Source: JBDRGX01 sp043817485 [NCBI: bacterium]
GTDB taxonomy: Bacteria; JBDRGX01
Direction of reading: 5' to 3'
DNA: 9,367 nt
Assembly (NCBI GenBank): GCA_043817485.1
Contig: JBDRGX010000016.1
Coordinates: 1 to 9,367, forward strand
Part shown: positions 1-7,176 of the stretch, one piece after another
How the letters are laid out: each line of letters opens with the position of its first letter
Position numbering within the stretch: the first letter of the stretch is position 1
Notes under the pieces: model-generated
What the model was told of the DNA's origin: nothing
The model's input: the letters and a program-made list of their open reading frames with translations, nothing else
The model's database searches: none
Position numbers and translations under genes: made by a program

Positions 1-22
1 TTTCATAAAAAATTATTTTCTA

Positions 23-51
23 TTGACTTTTAAAATCAAAAAATATATAAA
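23..51 (+). promoter_or_regulatory. sigma70-like promoter for the rpe-mutS operon, probably leaderless
   Basis: A -35-like TTGACT at 23-28 is followed after exactly 17 bases by a -10-like TATAAA at 46-51; each differs from consensus by one base. The rpe ATG begins at 59, only 7 bases after the -10 box, so transcription should start at or within a base or two of the start codon. No Shine-Dalgarno-like sequence is visible before this ATG, which fits a leaderless message. The boxes are seen in the sequence; their use is inferred. In so AT-rich a background, chance -10 boxes are common, but the spacing and the TTGACT make this one better than most. Confidence 0.55.
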
Positions 52-58
52 AATTTCC

Positions 59-727
59 ATGAAAAATATTATAATAGCACCTTCTATTTTATCTGCTAAT
101 TTTAATAATCTTGAAAAAGATATAAAATTAGTAGAAAAAGAAAATTTATCTTGGCTTCATTTAGATGTTATGGATGGTCTTTTTGTCCCTAATATTTCTT
201 TTGGGCAGCCAATAATAAAATCAATACGAAAAATATCTAAATTATTTTTTGATGTCCATTTAATGATAACAGAACCTATTAGATATATTGAAAATTTTGT
301 TGATTCTGGCGCTGATTTAATTACCATTCACATAGAAGCTTGTGAAAATGTTAGTGCCACTATTAAAAAAATAAAAAAATATCAAAAAAAAGTTGGATTA
401 GCTTTAAATCCTTTAACTCCTTTAGAAAAAGCTATTCCTTATTTAAAAGAATTAGATTTACTTTTATTAATGAGTGTTAATCCTGGATTTGGAGGGCAGA
501 AATTTATAGAATCAGTTTTTCCTAAAATAAAAAAAGCAAGAAATCTGATTAATCAATTTAATAAAAATATTGAATTAGAAGTAGATGGAGGCATATTTAA
601 AGAAAATATTTGTTCAGTAATAGAACAAGAAGCAAATATTTTAGTTATGGGTTCTGCTATTTTCGCTCAACCAAATATAAGTAAAACAATAAAAGAAATA
701 AAAAAAATATTAAAGAAAGGTTATTAA
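59..727 (+). CDS. rpe: ribulose-phosphate 3-epimerase
   Basis: This cytoplasmic TIM-barrel enzyme interconverts ribulose 5-phosphate and xylulose 5-phosphate in the pentose phosphate pathway. From the ATG at 59 it is 222 residues, the usual family length, and begins with the typical strand [15 protein letters not shown]. The metal and catalytic residues are in place: the HLDVMDG motif at 34-40 (His34, Asp36, Asp39), His67 in FDVHLM, and Asp176 in VDGGI. The phosphate-binding [11 protein letters not shown] motif is also present. An in-frame TTG at 23 would add 12 residues, but that TTG is part of the putative -35 box and the extra residues have no family counterpart, so 59 is preferred. No Shine-Dalgarno is seen. 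The gene opens the operon and ends one base before hisI. The assignment is secure. Confidence 0.96.
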   Translation: MKNIIIAPSILSANFNNLEKDIKLVEKENLSWLHLDVMDGLFVPNISFGQPIIKSIRKISKLFFDVHLMITEPIRYIENFVDSGADLITIHIEACENVSATIKKIKKYQKKVGLALNPLTPLEKAIPYLKELDLLLLMSVNPGFGGQKFIESVFPKIKKARNLINQFNKNIELEVDGGIFKENICSVIEQEANILVMGSAIFAQPNISKTIKEIKKILKKGY

Positions 728-728
728 A

Positions 729-1070
729 TTGGAACAAATAAATTTGGAACAATTAAAATTTAATGAACAGGGATTAATTCCAGCTATTATTCAAGATTAT
801 AAAACTAATGAAATTTTAATGATGGCTTATATGAATAAAGAATCATTTGAAAAAACTTTATCAAGTGGTAAAACATGTTTTTTTAGTCGTTCACGACAAA
901 AATTATGGCTTAAAGGAGAAACTTCTGGAAATTTTCAATTAGTAAAAGAAATTTATCTTGATTGCGATAATGATACTTTATTAATTAAAGTAAATCAAAT
1001 AAATGTTGCTTGTCATACAGGGAATAGAAGTTGTTTTTTTAAAAAAATAAAAGAGAATGTAAGTGAATGA
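729..1070 (+). CDS. hisI: phosphoribosyl-AMP cyclohydrolase
   Basis: HisI opens the purine ring of phosphoribosyl-AMP to give ProFAR, the third step of histidine synthesis, in the cytoplasm. The protein is 113 residues, which is the stand-alone cyclohydrolase; the HisE pyrophosphohydrolase domain fused to it in E. coli is absent. The signature DCDNDTLL at 78-85 supplies the Mg ligands Asp78, Asp80 and Asp82. Cys79, with Cys95 and Cys102, forms the zinc site across the dimer interface in known structures. [19 protein letters not shown] at 51-69 is the other conserved block. The start is TTG, supported by AAAGG at 716-720, 8 bases upstream. It follows rpe by one base and overlaps ligA by 8 bases. 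No other his gene lies in the window, so the histidine genes are presumably dispersed. Confidence 0.95.
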   Translation: MEQINLEQLKFNEQGLIPAIIQDYKTNEILMMAYMNKESFEKTLSSGKTCFFSRSRQKLWLKGETSGNFQLVKEIYLDCDNDTLLIKVNQINVACHTGNRSCFFKKIKENVSE

Positions 1071-2340
1071 TGAAAAACTTAAAAAAAAAATTGAAATATT
1101 AAAAAAAGAAATTGAATATCATAATTATTTGTATTATGTAGAAAACAAACCAATAATTTCAGATTTTAAATATGATATGTTGATAAAAAAATTAGAGGAT
1201 TGTGAAAAAATATTTTCTCAATTTGTTATTTCTACTTCTCCAACGCAAAAAGTAAATGAACAAGTTATCAATCAATTTAAAATAATTTCCCATCGTCTAC
1301 CAATGTTAAGCCTTTCTAATACTTATTCTATTAACGAAATAAAAGAATTTCATAACCGTGTTCTTAAAATAATTCCCGAACAAGAATTAGAATATATAAC
1401 TGAATTAAAAATAGACGGAATTGCTATAAGTTTAATTTATGAAAATGGTGTTTTTACTCAAGGAATAACTAGAGGAGATGGAGAAAAAGGAAATGATGTA
1501 TTTTCCAATCTTTTAACTATTAAATCTATTCCATTAAAAATTTTTTCTGATGTTCCAAAAATTTTAGAAGTAAGAGGAGAAGTTTATCTTTCTAAAGATG
1601 TTTTTTATAAAATAAATGAAGAAAAAGGAATGAAAAATCAAGAATTATTTGCTAATCCTCGTAATGCTGCTGGTGGTTCTTTAAAATTACTTGATCCTTC
1701 TATGGTTGCTAAAAGACATTTAGATATTTTTATCCATTCATCTGGTTTTATAAGTGAAAAAATATTTAAAACTCAAATAGAAATGTTTGATTCTCTTAAA
1801 AAAATGAATTTTAAAATAAATCCTTATTATAAATTATGCAAAAATATTCAAGAGGTAATATTTTTTTGTCAAGAATGGGAAATGAAAAGAAATAGTTTGC
1901 CATATCAAATAGATGGAATTGTTATTAAAGTTAATTCTTTTGAAGCACAAAATATTTTAAGTCATACTACTAAAAATCCTCGTTGGGCAATTGCTTTTAA
2001 ATTTACTGAACATCAAATTACTACAAAATTAAAAGATATTATTATTCAAGTAGGTAGAACAGGCATTTTAACACCTGTAGCAATTTTGGAACCAGTAGAA
2101 TTAGATGGTTCCACAATTAGTAGAGCTACTTTACATAATCAAAATGAAATTAAAAGAAAAGATCTAAAAATTGGAGATACTGTAATTATTGCAAAAGCTG
2201 GAGATGTAATTCCTAAAATTGTAGAAGTAGTAAAAGAAAAAAGAACAGGACAAGAAAAAGAATTTATATTTCCAGATAAATGTCCAGTATGTGGAAGTAA
2301 AACAATTTCAATTGAAAAAAAAAGTAGCTATAATATGTGA
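1063..2340 (+). pseudogene. ligA: NAD-dependent DNA ligase, N-terminal two thirds (frame broken at 2315-2323)
   Basis: LigA seals nicks in DNA using NAD, joining Okazaki fragments and finishing repair. This frame encodes the Ia domain (about 1-65, with Tyr24, Asp34, Tyr37 and Asp38 in the NMN-binding block), the adenylation domain with the nucleophilic Lys116 in ELKIDG, the ANPRNAAGGSL and QIDGIVIKVNS motifs, the OB fold (WAIAFKF to AGDVIPKIVEVV), and the first zinc-finger pair Cys407 and Cys410. It then hits a 9-A run and stops at TGA 2338-2340 after 425 residues. The continuation lies one frame over, at 2324-3088. With one A removed the whole gene encodes 674 residues, against 671 in E. coli, with no domain lost. 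The start is GTG, overlapping hisI by 8 bases, with only a weak GAG upstream. Every active-site motif is intact, which argues against long-standing decay. The frameshift could be an assembly indel, a recent mutation, or a slippage site. Confidence 0.93.
2315..2323 (+). other. 9-A homopolymer frameshift site in ligA
   Basis: Nine consecutive A bases follow GAA's G at 2314. The upstream frame reads GAA AAA AAA AGT and terminates at TGA 2338. The downstream frame reads AAA GTA GCT and continues for 255 codons. Removing one A (or adding two) joins the frames and gives a normal zinc finger with four cysteines, C-x2-C, linker, C-x4-C. The run is a plausible place for a sequencing indel, and also for RNA polymerase slippage, which is known to rescue poly-A frameshifts in AT-rich insect endosymbionts. 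Confidence 0.8.
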
Positions 2341-3088
2341 TAATATAAATTGTTCATCTCAAATTCAAAGAAAAATAGAACATTTTTCTTCTCGTCAAGC
2401 AATGAATATAAGAGGTTTAGGACAAGCAATTATTTATCAACTTGTAAAAAATAATAAAATAAAAGATTTAGCAGATATTTATACATTAAAAAAAGATGAA
2501 CTTATTTGTTTAGAAAGAATGGAAGAAAAATCAGCGCAAAAATTAATTGATGCTATAAATAAAAGCAAAAATAATTCATTAGAACAATTTATTTTTGGAT
2601 TAGGAATTCAATATGTTGGAATTCATATTGCTCATATTTTAACTTCTAATTTTTCTTCAATTGATGAAATATCAAATACTTCTAAACAAGAATTTGAAAA
2701 AATAAAAGGATTAGGAGAATCTATTATTTTTTCTTTAGTTGAATTTTTTAGTAAAGAAGAAATAAAAAATCTTATTCAAAAATTTAAAGATTATGGAATA
2801 AATACAAAATCAGAAAAAAAATTAGAAACAAAAAAATTATTATTATCAGGAAAAATATTTGTATTTACTGGAGAATTAAAAAAATTTTCTCGAGTTAAAG
2901 CAAGTCAATTAGTAATAAATTTAGGAGGAACTGTTTCTTCTTCTGTAAATAAAAATACTTCTTTTTTAGTTTGTGGAGAAAATCCTGGTTCTAAATATCA
3001 AAAAGCAAAATCTTTAGGAATAAAAATTATTGAAGAAAGTGAATTTGAAAAAATAATAAATAATGAAAAAATAGGAGATGTATTTTGA
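2324..3088 (+). pseudogene. ligA: NAD-dependent DNA ligase, C-terminal third (zinc finger, HhH, BRCT)
   Basis: This is the continuation of the same ligase gene in the next frame. It begins with the second zinc-finger pair, VAIICDNINC, with cysteine codons at 2336 and 2351. The helix-hairpin-helix region follows, with IRGLGQAII, LERMEEKSAQKLIDAI, FIFGLGIQYVG and IKGLGESI, which grips DNA around the nick. The last part is a BRCT domain starting near GKIFVFTGELKKFSR and including LGGTVSSSVNKNTSFLVCGENPGSK. An in-frame ATG at 2291 exists, but it lies inside the upstream reading frame with no Shine-Dalgarno and no family support, so I do not take it as a real start. The TGA stop at 3086-3088 overlaps the TTG start of pdxA by four bases. 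A stand-alone C-terminal fragment would have no ligase activity, because the adenylation domain is on the other side of the break. Confidence 0.92.
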
Positions 3089-4089
3089 TACAAAAACCAA
3101 TTGTTGGTATTACATTAGGAGATATTGCTGGAATAGGTCCAGAAATTGTTATAAAATCTTTATTAGATGAAGAAATTATATCGGCTTGTAATCCCTTAAT
3201 AATAGGCGATATAGAAGTTTTTAAAGAAACTCTTAAAAATCTTTCTATTACTTTCCCTTTAAATTATTGTCAAAATTATGAAGAAGCAAAATTTGAAAAA
3301 GAAAAAATAAATATAATTGGTATTAGTTCTTTTTCTCCAAATGATTATACTAAAGGAAAAATTAATTTATTAACAGGAAAAGCTTCTTTAGAATATATTA
3401 AAAAAGGAATTCAATTATCTTTAGAAAAAAAAATAGATTTATTAGTTACTGCACCAGTGAACAAAGAATCTATAATTAAATCTGGGTTTATATTTTCTGG
3501 ACATACAGAATATTTAGCTAATTTATCTCATGTTAAAAAATTTGCTATGATGTTAGTAAGTGAAAATTTAAAAGTAGTTTTAGCAACTACACATTTACCT
3601 TTAAAAAAAGTAAGTACAACACTTTCTTCTTTAAAAATATATGATACTATAATGCTTACTTATGATAGTTTAAAACAATATTTTGGTTTATCTAATCCAA
3701 CAATAGGAGTATCGGGATTAAATCCTCATTGTGGAGAAGGTGGATCTATCGGCAATGAAGAAATTACACAAATAATCCCAGCCATTTTAAAAGCACAAAA
3801 AAAAAATATAAATGTACAAGGCCCTTTTCCAGCAGATACTTTATTTGTAAAAGAAAAATTATCTAAATTTGATGCTATTATTACAATGTATCATGATCAG
3901 GGAATGATTCCTATAAAAATGAATGGTTTTGGAAAAGCTGTAAATATTACATTAGGTTTACCATTTATTCGCACTTCTCCAGATCATGGAACTGGATTTG
4001 ATATAGCTGGTAAAAATATAGCCAATCCAGAAAGTTTAAAACAAGCAATAAAATTAGGAATAAAAATAAAAAAGGAAAGTAAATGTTAG
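3085..4089 (+). CDS. pdxA: 4-hydroxythreonine-4-phosphate dehydrogenase
   Basis: PdxA oxidises 4-hydroxy-L-threonine 4-phosphate with NAD. The product, after decarboxylation, is condensed by PdxJ with deoxyxylulose 5-phosphate to make pyridoxine phosphate (vitamin B6). The protein is 334 residues, against 329 in E. coli. The opening GITLGDIAGIGPEI, the TAPVNKE loop and SGHTEYL are typical. The three metal-binding histidines are His170 (ATTHLPL), His215 (GLNPHCGEGG) and His270 (MYHDQG), each offset by four from the E. coli positions as I recall them. The C-terminal NITLGLPFIRTSPDHGTGFDIAGK block is intact. The start is TTG, backed by AGGAGA at 3073-3078. It overlaps ligA by 4 bases and mutS by 7. 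A 10-A run at 3797-3806 is in frame. Some PdxA paralogues (PdxA2) act on other phosphorylated hydroxy acids, but this sequence follows the classical form. Confidence 0.93.
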   Translation: MIQKPIVGITLGDIAGIGPEIVIKSLLDEEIISACNPLIIGDIEVFKETLKNLSITFPLNYCQNYEEAKFEKEKINIIGISSFSPNDYTKGKINLLTGKASLEYIKKGIQLSLEKKIDLLVTAPVNKESIIKSGFIFSGHTEYLANLSHVKKFAMMLVSENLKVVLATTHLPLKKVSTTLSSLKIYDTIMLTYDSLKQYFGLSNPTIGVSGLNPHCGEGGSIGNEEITQIIPAILKAQKKNINVQGPFPADTLFVKEKLSKFDAIITMYHDQGMIPIKMNGFGKAVNITLGLPFIRTSPDHGTGFDIAGKNIANPESLKQAIKLGIKIKKESKC

Positions 4090-6716
4090 ATTTAAGTCCT
4101 TTAATGCAACAATATCATCAAATTAAAAAAGATTATCAAGATACAATTTTAATGATTAGAATAGGTGATTTTTATGAAACATTTTATGAAGATGCAAAAA
4201 TTGCTTCATCAGTATTAGATATTGTTCTTACATCAAAGCCAGTAGGTAAAAATCAAAGAGTGCCTTTGGCTGGCATTCCTCATCATACAGCTGATTCACA
4301 TATTAATATTTTAACAAAGGCTGGTTATAAAGTAGCAATTTGTGAACAAATAGAAGATGCAAAATTAGCCAAAGGAATAGTAAAAAGAGAAGTTGTCAGA
4401 GTAATTACATCTGGAACAATACTTTCAGATGCAATTTTAGAAAATAAAAAAAATAATTTTTTAATTGCTATTAATAAAGAAAAAGAAAATTTATTTGGAT
4501 TAGGAATTATAGATTTTTCCACAGGTGATTTTTTAATAACAGAAATAGATTCTCAAGATAAATTAGCAAATGAAATTATTCGGCTTTCTCCAGCAGAATG
4601 TCTTTTAAAAGAATCTTTATTTGAAGATAAAGAATTTATTACTTTTTTACAAAATACTTATGAAAATATAAAAATAGAAAAAATAGAAGATTGGATTTTT
4701 AATTTAGATTATTCAAAAAATTTATTAAAAGATCATTTTAAAGTAAATTCATTAGATGGATTTGGATGTGAAAATTTTTCTTCTGGAATAGGTGCTTGTG
4801 GAGCAATTCTCTCGTATCTTAAAAAAACTCAAAAAAATTCTATTTCTCATTTGACTTCTTTAAAACCATATTTTTTAGAAAATTTTATGTGTCTTGATAA
4901 ATCTACACAAATAAATTTAGAACTAATTAAAACATTTAGAGACAATGAAAAAAAAGGTAGTCTACTTTGGGTGATAGATGAAACTATTACTTCTATGGGT
5001 GGAAGAAAAATTAGAGATTGGTTATTACATCCTCTTTTGATTTTAACAGAAATTCAAATGCGACAAGATGCTGTACAAGAATTTTATAATAACACTTCTT
5101 TAACTTCTGAAATTAGAACAATTTTGGGCTCTGTTTATGATATTGAAAGATATATTGCTAAAATATGTTCTAATGCTGGTAATGCAAGAGATCTTCTTGC
5201 TTTAGGAAAATCTTTTTCTGTAATTCCTAAAATAATTCAAAAAATTAAATTTCTTGAATCATCAATTTACAAAACTTTTTTTTTAGAAACAGATTTTTTA
5301 GAAAAATTAGGAAACATAATACTTTCAGCCATATTTGAAAATCCTCCTTTATCTCTTAAAGAAGGTGGTTTAATTAAATTTGGATTTGATCCAGAAATAG
5401 ATGAATTACAAAAAATTATAAAAAATGGAAAACAATGGATAGTCGAATTTGAAGCAAAAGAAAAACAAAAAACACAAATAAATTCTTTAAAAGTAAAATT
5501 TAATAATGTTTTTGGATATTATATTGAAATAACTAAACCAAATCTTTCTTTAGTACCAAATGATTATATTAGAAAACAAACTATTTCTACGGGAGAAAGA
5601 TTTATTACAAGCGAATTAAAAGATTACGAAAATAAAATTCAAAATGCAAATGAAAAACTTTATAAATTAGAATATGAAGTTTTTCAAAATATTTGTAATG
5701 AAGTAAAAAAGGATTCAGATAAAATTCAAAAAATTGCTCATACTTTAGCTTCTATAGATGTAATTAGTAGTTTATCTATAGTCGCACATAATAATCATTA
5801 TTGTAAGCCACAACTTACAACAGAAGCAATTTTAAAAATAAAAGATTCTCGACATCCAGTATTAGAAAAAATATTTATAGAAGAAAAATTTGTTCCTAAT
5901 GATATAGATATGGATATAGAACAAAATCAAATAATGATTATTACAGGTCCTAATATGGCTGGAAAATCTACATATATTAGACAAATTGCTTTAATTGTTT
6001 TACTTGCTCAAATAGGCAGTTTTGTCCCAGCAAAAAATGCTATAATTGGATTAGTAGATAGAATTTTTACTCGAATAGGAGCATCAGATTTTTTAATTAA
6101 AGGACAATCTACTTTTATGGTTGAAATGAATGAAACATCTAATATTTTGCATAATGCTACTTCAAAAAGTTTAATTATTTTAGATGAAATAGGTAGAGGT
6201 ACAAGTACTTTTGATGGAATTAGTCTTGCTTGGGCAATAGCAGAATATATTCATAATAAAATAAAAGCAAAAACACTTTTTGCAACTCATTATAATGAAC
6301 TTACTGAATTAGAAATTTTATTTCCTAAAATCAAAAATTATAATATAGCAGTTAAAGAATGGAATGAAGAATTAATTTTTTTAAGAAAAATTTTAAAAGG
6401 ATCAGCAGATAAAAGTTATGGAATTCAAGTTGCTCGTTTAGCTGGATTACCAGAAGAAGTGATTACAAGGGCAAAAGAAGTTATGAATAATTTAGAAAAT
6501 ATTGAAATAGACAAAAATGGTTCTCCTAATTTAGCAAAATCAGAATTTGATGAAAAAGAAAAAATTTTACAATTAAATTTATTTGCTATTCAAGAAAATC
6601 AAGAAAATAAAGAAAAAATAATAAGAGAATTAGAAAAATTAGATATTAATAATTTAACCCCAATTCAAGCTTTTAATGAATTACAAAAAATTAAAGAAGA
6701 ATTGAAAAATATATAA
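4083..6716 (+). CDS. mutS: DNA mismatch repair protein MutS
   Basis: MutS binds mispaired or looped-out bases in new DNA and, as an ATP-switched clamp, recruits MutL. It has 877 residues, against 853 in E. coli. The mismatch-recognition domain (about 1-115) has the Phe30-x-Glu32 wedge in GDFYETF, which marks MutS1 rather than MutS2 or other non-repair paralogues. The connector (about 125-250), the lever and clamp (about 260-560) and the ATPase domain follow. Walker A is GPNMAGKST at 622-630, the STFMVEMNET loop comes next, Walker B is LIILDE with Asp701 and Glu702, and FATHYNEL follows. The tail INNLTPIQAFNELQKIKEEL resembles the E. coli tetramerisation helices. The ATG start overlaps the pdxA end by 7 bases and has AGGAAA at 4073-4078. 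It is the last gene of the operon. No mutL lies in this window. Confidence 0.97.
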   Translation: MLDLSPLMQQYHQIKKDYQDTILMIRIGDFYETFYEDAKIASSVLDIVLTSKPVGKNQRVPLAGIPHHTADSHINILTKAGYKVAICEQIEDAKLAKGIVKREVVRVITSGTILSDAILENKKNNFLIAINKEKENLFGLGIIDFSTGDFLITEIDSQDKLANEIIRLSPAECLLKESLFEDKEFITFLQNTYENIKIEKIEDWIFNLDYSKNLLKDHFKVNSLDGFGCENFSSGIGACGAILSYLKKTQKNSISHLTSLKPYFLENFMCLDKSTQINLELIKTFRDNEKKGSLLWVIDETITSMGGRKIRDWLLHPLLILTEIQMRQDAVQEFYNNTSLTSEIRTILGSVYDIERYIAKICSNAGNARDLLALGKSFSVIPKIIQKIKFLESSIYKTFFLETDFLEKLGNIILSAIFENPPLSLKEGGLIKFGFDPEIDELQKIIKNGKQWIVEFEAKEKQKTQINSLKVKFNNVFGYYIEITKPNLSLVPNDYIRKQTISTGERFITSELKDYENKIQNANEKLYKLEYEVFQNICNEVKKDSDKIQKIAHTLASIDVISSLSIVAHNNHYCKPQLTTEAILKIKDSRHPVLEKIFIEEKFVPNDIDMDIEQNQIMIITGPNMAGKSTYIRQIALIVLLAQIGSFVPAKNAIIGLVDRIFTRIGASDFLIKGQSTFMVEMNETSNILHNATSKSLIILDEIGRGTSTFDGISLAWAIAEYIHNKIKAKTLFATHYNELTELEILFPKIKNYNIAVKEWNEELIFLRKILKGSADKSYGIQVARLAGLPEEVITRAKEVMNNLENIEIDKNGSPNLAKSEFDEKEKILQLNLFAIQENQENKEKIIRELEKLDINNLTPIQAFNELQKIKEELKNI

Positions 6717-6782
6717 TACCAAATTGCAATCAAAAATAAAATGTTGCAAACTATTAAATTTGTATTTTTTATTTATTTTATA

Positions 6783-6831
6783 TTTCGAAATTTGTTTCAA
6801 ACATTTGTATTTATTTCGAATTTCGAATTTT
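6783..6831. repeat. TTTCGAA repeat cluster
   Basis: The self-complementary core TTCGAA occurs three times: at 6784-6789, and then twice in tandem at 6815-6820 and 6822-6827 with a 7-base period (ATTTCGAATTTCGAATTT). Since the core is its own complement, the region can pair with itself in several registers. It looks like a small low-complexity repeat that might be dispersed elsewhere in the genome. No function is apparent. Confidence 0.6.
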
Positions 6832-6852
6832 CTTTAGAAGGGGAAGAAAAGG

Positions 6853-6890
6853 ATTCCACCCCCTACCCCCGCCAGCGGGGGACATTTGAA
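6853..6890. repeat. GC-rich palindromic repeat, copy 1
   Basis: ATTCCACCCCCTA is followed by the palindrome CCCCCGCCAGCGGGGG at 6866-6881, with arms CCCCCGC and GCGGGGG around CA, and then by ACATTTGAA. A near-identical element, with an AAAA insertion before the palindrome, lies at 7125-7157. The very high G+C in an AT-rich spacer, and the two copies within 300 bases, suggest a REP-like dispersed repeat. It is not followed by a T run, so it does not read as a classic terminator. Confidence 0.75.
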
Positions 6891-6931
6891 ATTTTAATAT
6901 GCTTTTTTATAAAATTTATTTTCTAACTTTT

Positions 6932-6951
6932 GTCAGCAGGGGACATTTGAA
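6932..6951. repeat. decayed partial copy of the GC-rich repeat
   Basis: GTCAGCAGGGGACATTTGAA matches the right half of copy 1 (6871-6890) at 18 of 20 positions; the differences are C to T at the second base and G to A at the seventh. It lacks the left CCCCC arm, so it cannot form the palindrome. It looks like a truncated or diverged copy of the same element. Confidence 0.6.
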
Positions 6952-7003
6952 GCATGAAGAAAATAATTAATGTTTCACGCCTATGTTGTAAAAATGAAAC
7001 TAT

Positions 7004-7030
7004 TGTCATCTCGACAGAATGGAGAGATAT
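7004..7030. repeat. TGTCATCTCGAC...GAGAGAT palindromic repeat
   Basis: ATCTC at 7008-7012 and GAGAT at 7024-7028 form a 5-base-pair palindrome around an 11-base loop. The whole string resembles a class of short dispersed repeats, of the general form GTCATYYCGA(N)GAAGNGAGARATCT, that I recall from many unrelated bacterial genomes. Here the centre is degenerate (CAGAATGG). The family assignment rests on memory of the pattern and has not been checked by a search. Confidence 0.45.
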
Positions 7031-7080
7031 AGAAATACAATTAAAAATTATGAATTAGGAATTATTAATGAAAAGAACAC

Positions 7081-7103
7081 AGAATTCAGGAGTTAGAATT
7101 CAG
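7081..7103. repeat. AGAATTCAG direct repeat
   Basis: AGAATTCAG occurs at 7081-7089 and again at 7095-7103, separated by GAGTT. Strings of GAATTCAG with short spacers are a kind of low-complexity intergenic repeat. The block sits just ahead of GC-rich copy 2. No gene or regulatory role is evident. Confidence 0.45.
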
Positions 7104-7124
7104 AATAAAATTTTGAATAGAAAA

Positions 7125-7157
7125 ATTCCACCCCCTAAAACCCCCGCCAGCGGGGGA
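7125..7157. repeat. GC-rich palindromic repeat, copy 2
   Basis: ATTCCACCCCCTAAAA precedes the palindrome CCCCCGCCAGCGGGGG at 7141-7156, which is identical to copy 1. The leader is the same as in copy 1 apart from three or four extra A bases. The right flank differs: ATATAAG replaces ACATTTGAA, so the shared element ends at about the A after GGGGG. Having the leader and palindrome in both copies, but not the right flank, helps set the boundary of the unit. Confidence 0.75.
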
Positions 7158-7176
7158 TATAAGAAATAAACAAGAA

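Noticed and set aside
23-58. Longer rpe beginning at TTG 23
   Set aside because: The family starts at [12 protein letters not shown] (ATG 59), the extra residues have no counterpart, and TTG 23 forms part of the likely -35 box.
2291-2323. Independent start of the ligA C-terminal part at ATG 2291
   Set aside because: This stretch is the zinc-finger coding region in the upstream frame, where it encodes CGSKTIS. The alternative frame gives non-family residues and has no Shine-Dalgarno sequence.
4325-4522. 65-codon open frame on the minus strand inside mutS
   Set aside because: It lies fully within strongly conserved MutS coding sequence and has low-complexity content and no recognisable motif; it is a shadow frame.
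6724-6770. Rho-independent terminator after mutS
   Set aside because: The only stem is TTGCAA with TTGCAA over a 14-base loop, AT-rich, and the T run begins 15 bases later; too weak to call.
6866-6881. GC-rich palindrome as a terminator
   Set aside because: The usable stem is six or seven pairs with a tiny loop, and neither copy is followed by a T run; repeat status explains it better.
6741-6926. 61-codon open frame after mutS
   Set aside because: It runs through the TTTCGAA and GC-rich repeats, has no Shine-Dalgarno, and is mostly Phe and Ile from T-rich sequence.
6954-7058. Possible 34-residue peptide starting MKKIINVSRLCC
   Set aside because: It overlaps the ATCTC/GAGAT repeat, has no Shine-Dalgarno sequence, and resembles no known small protein; an open frame this short is expected by chance.
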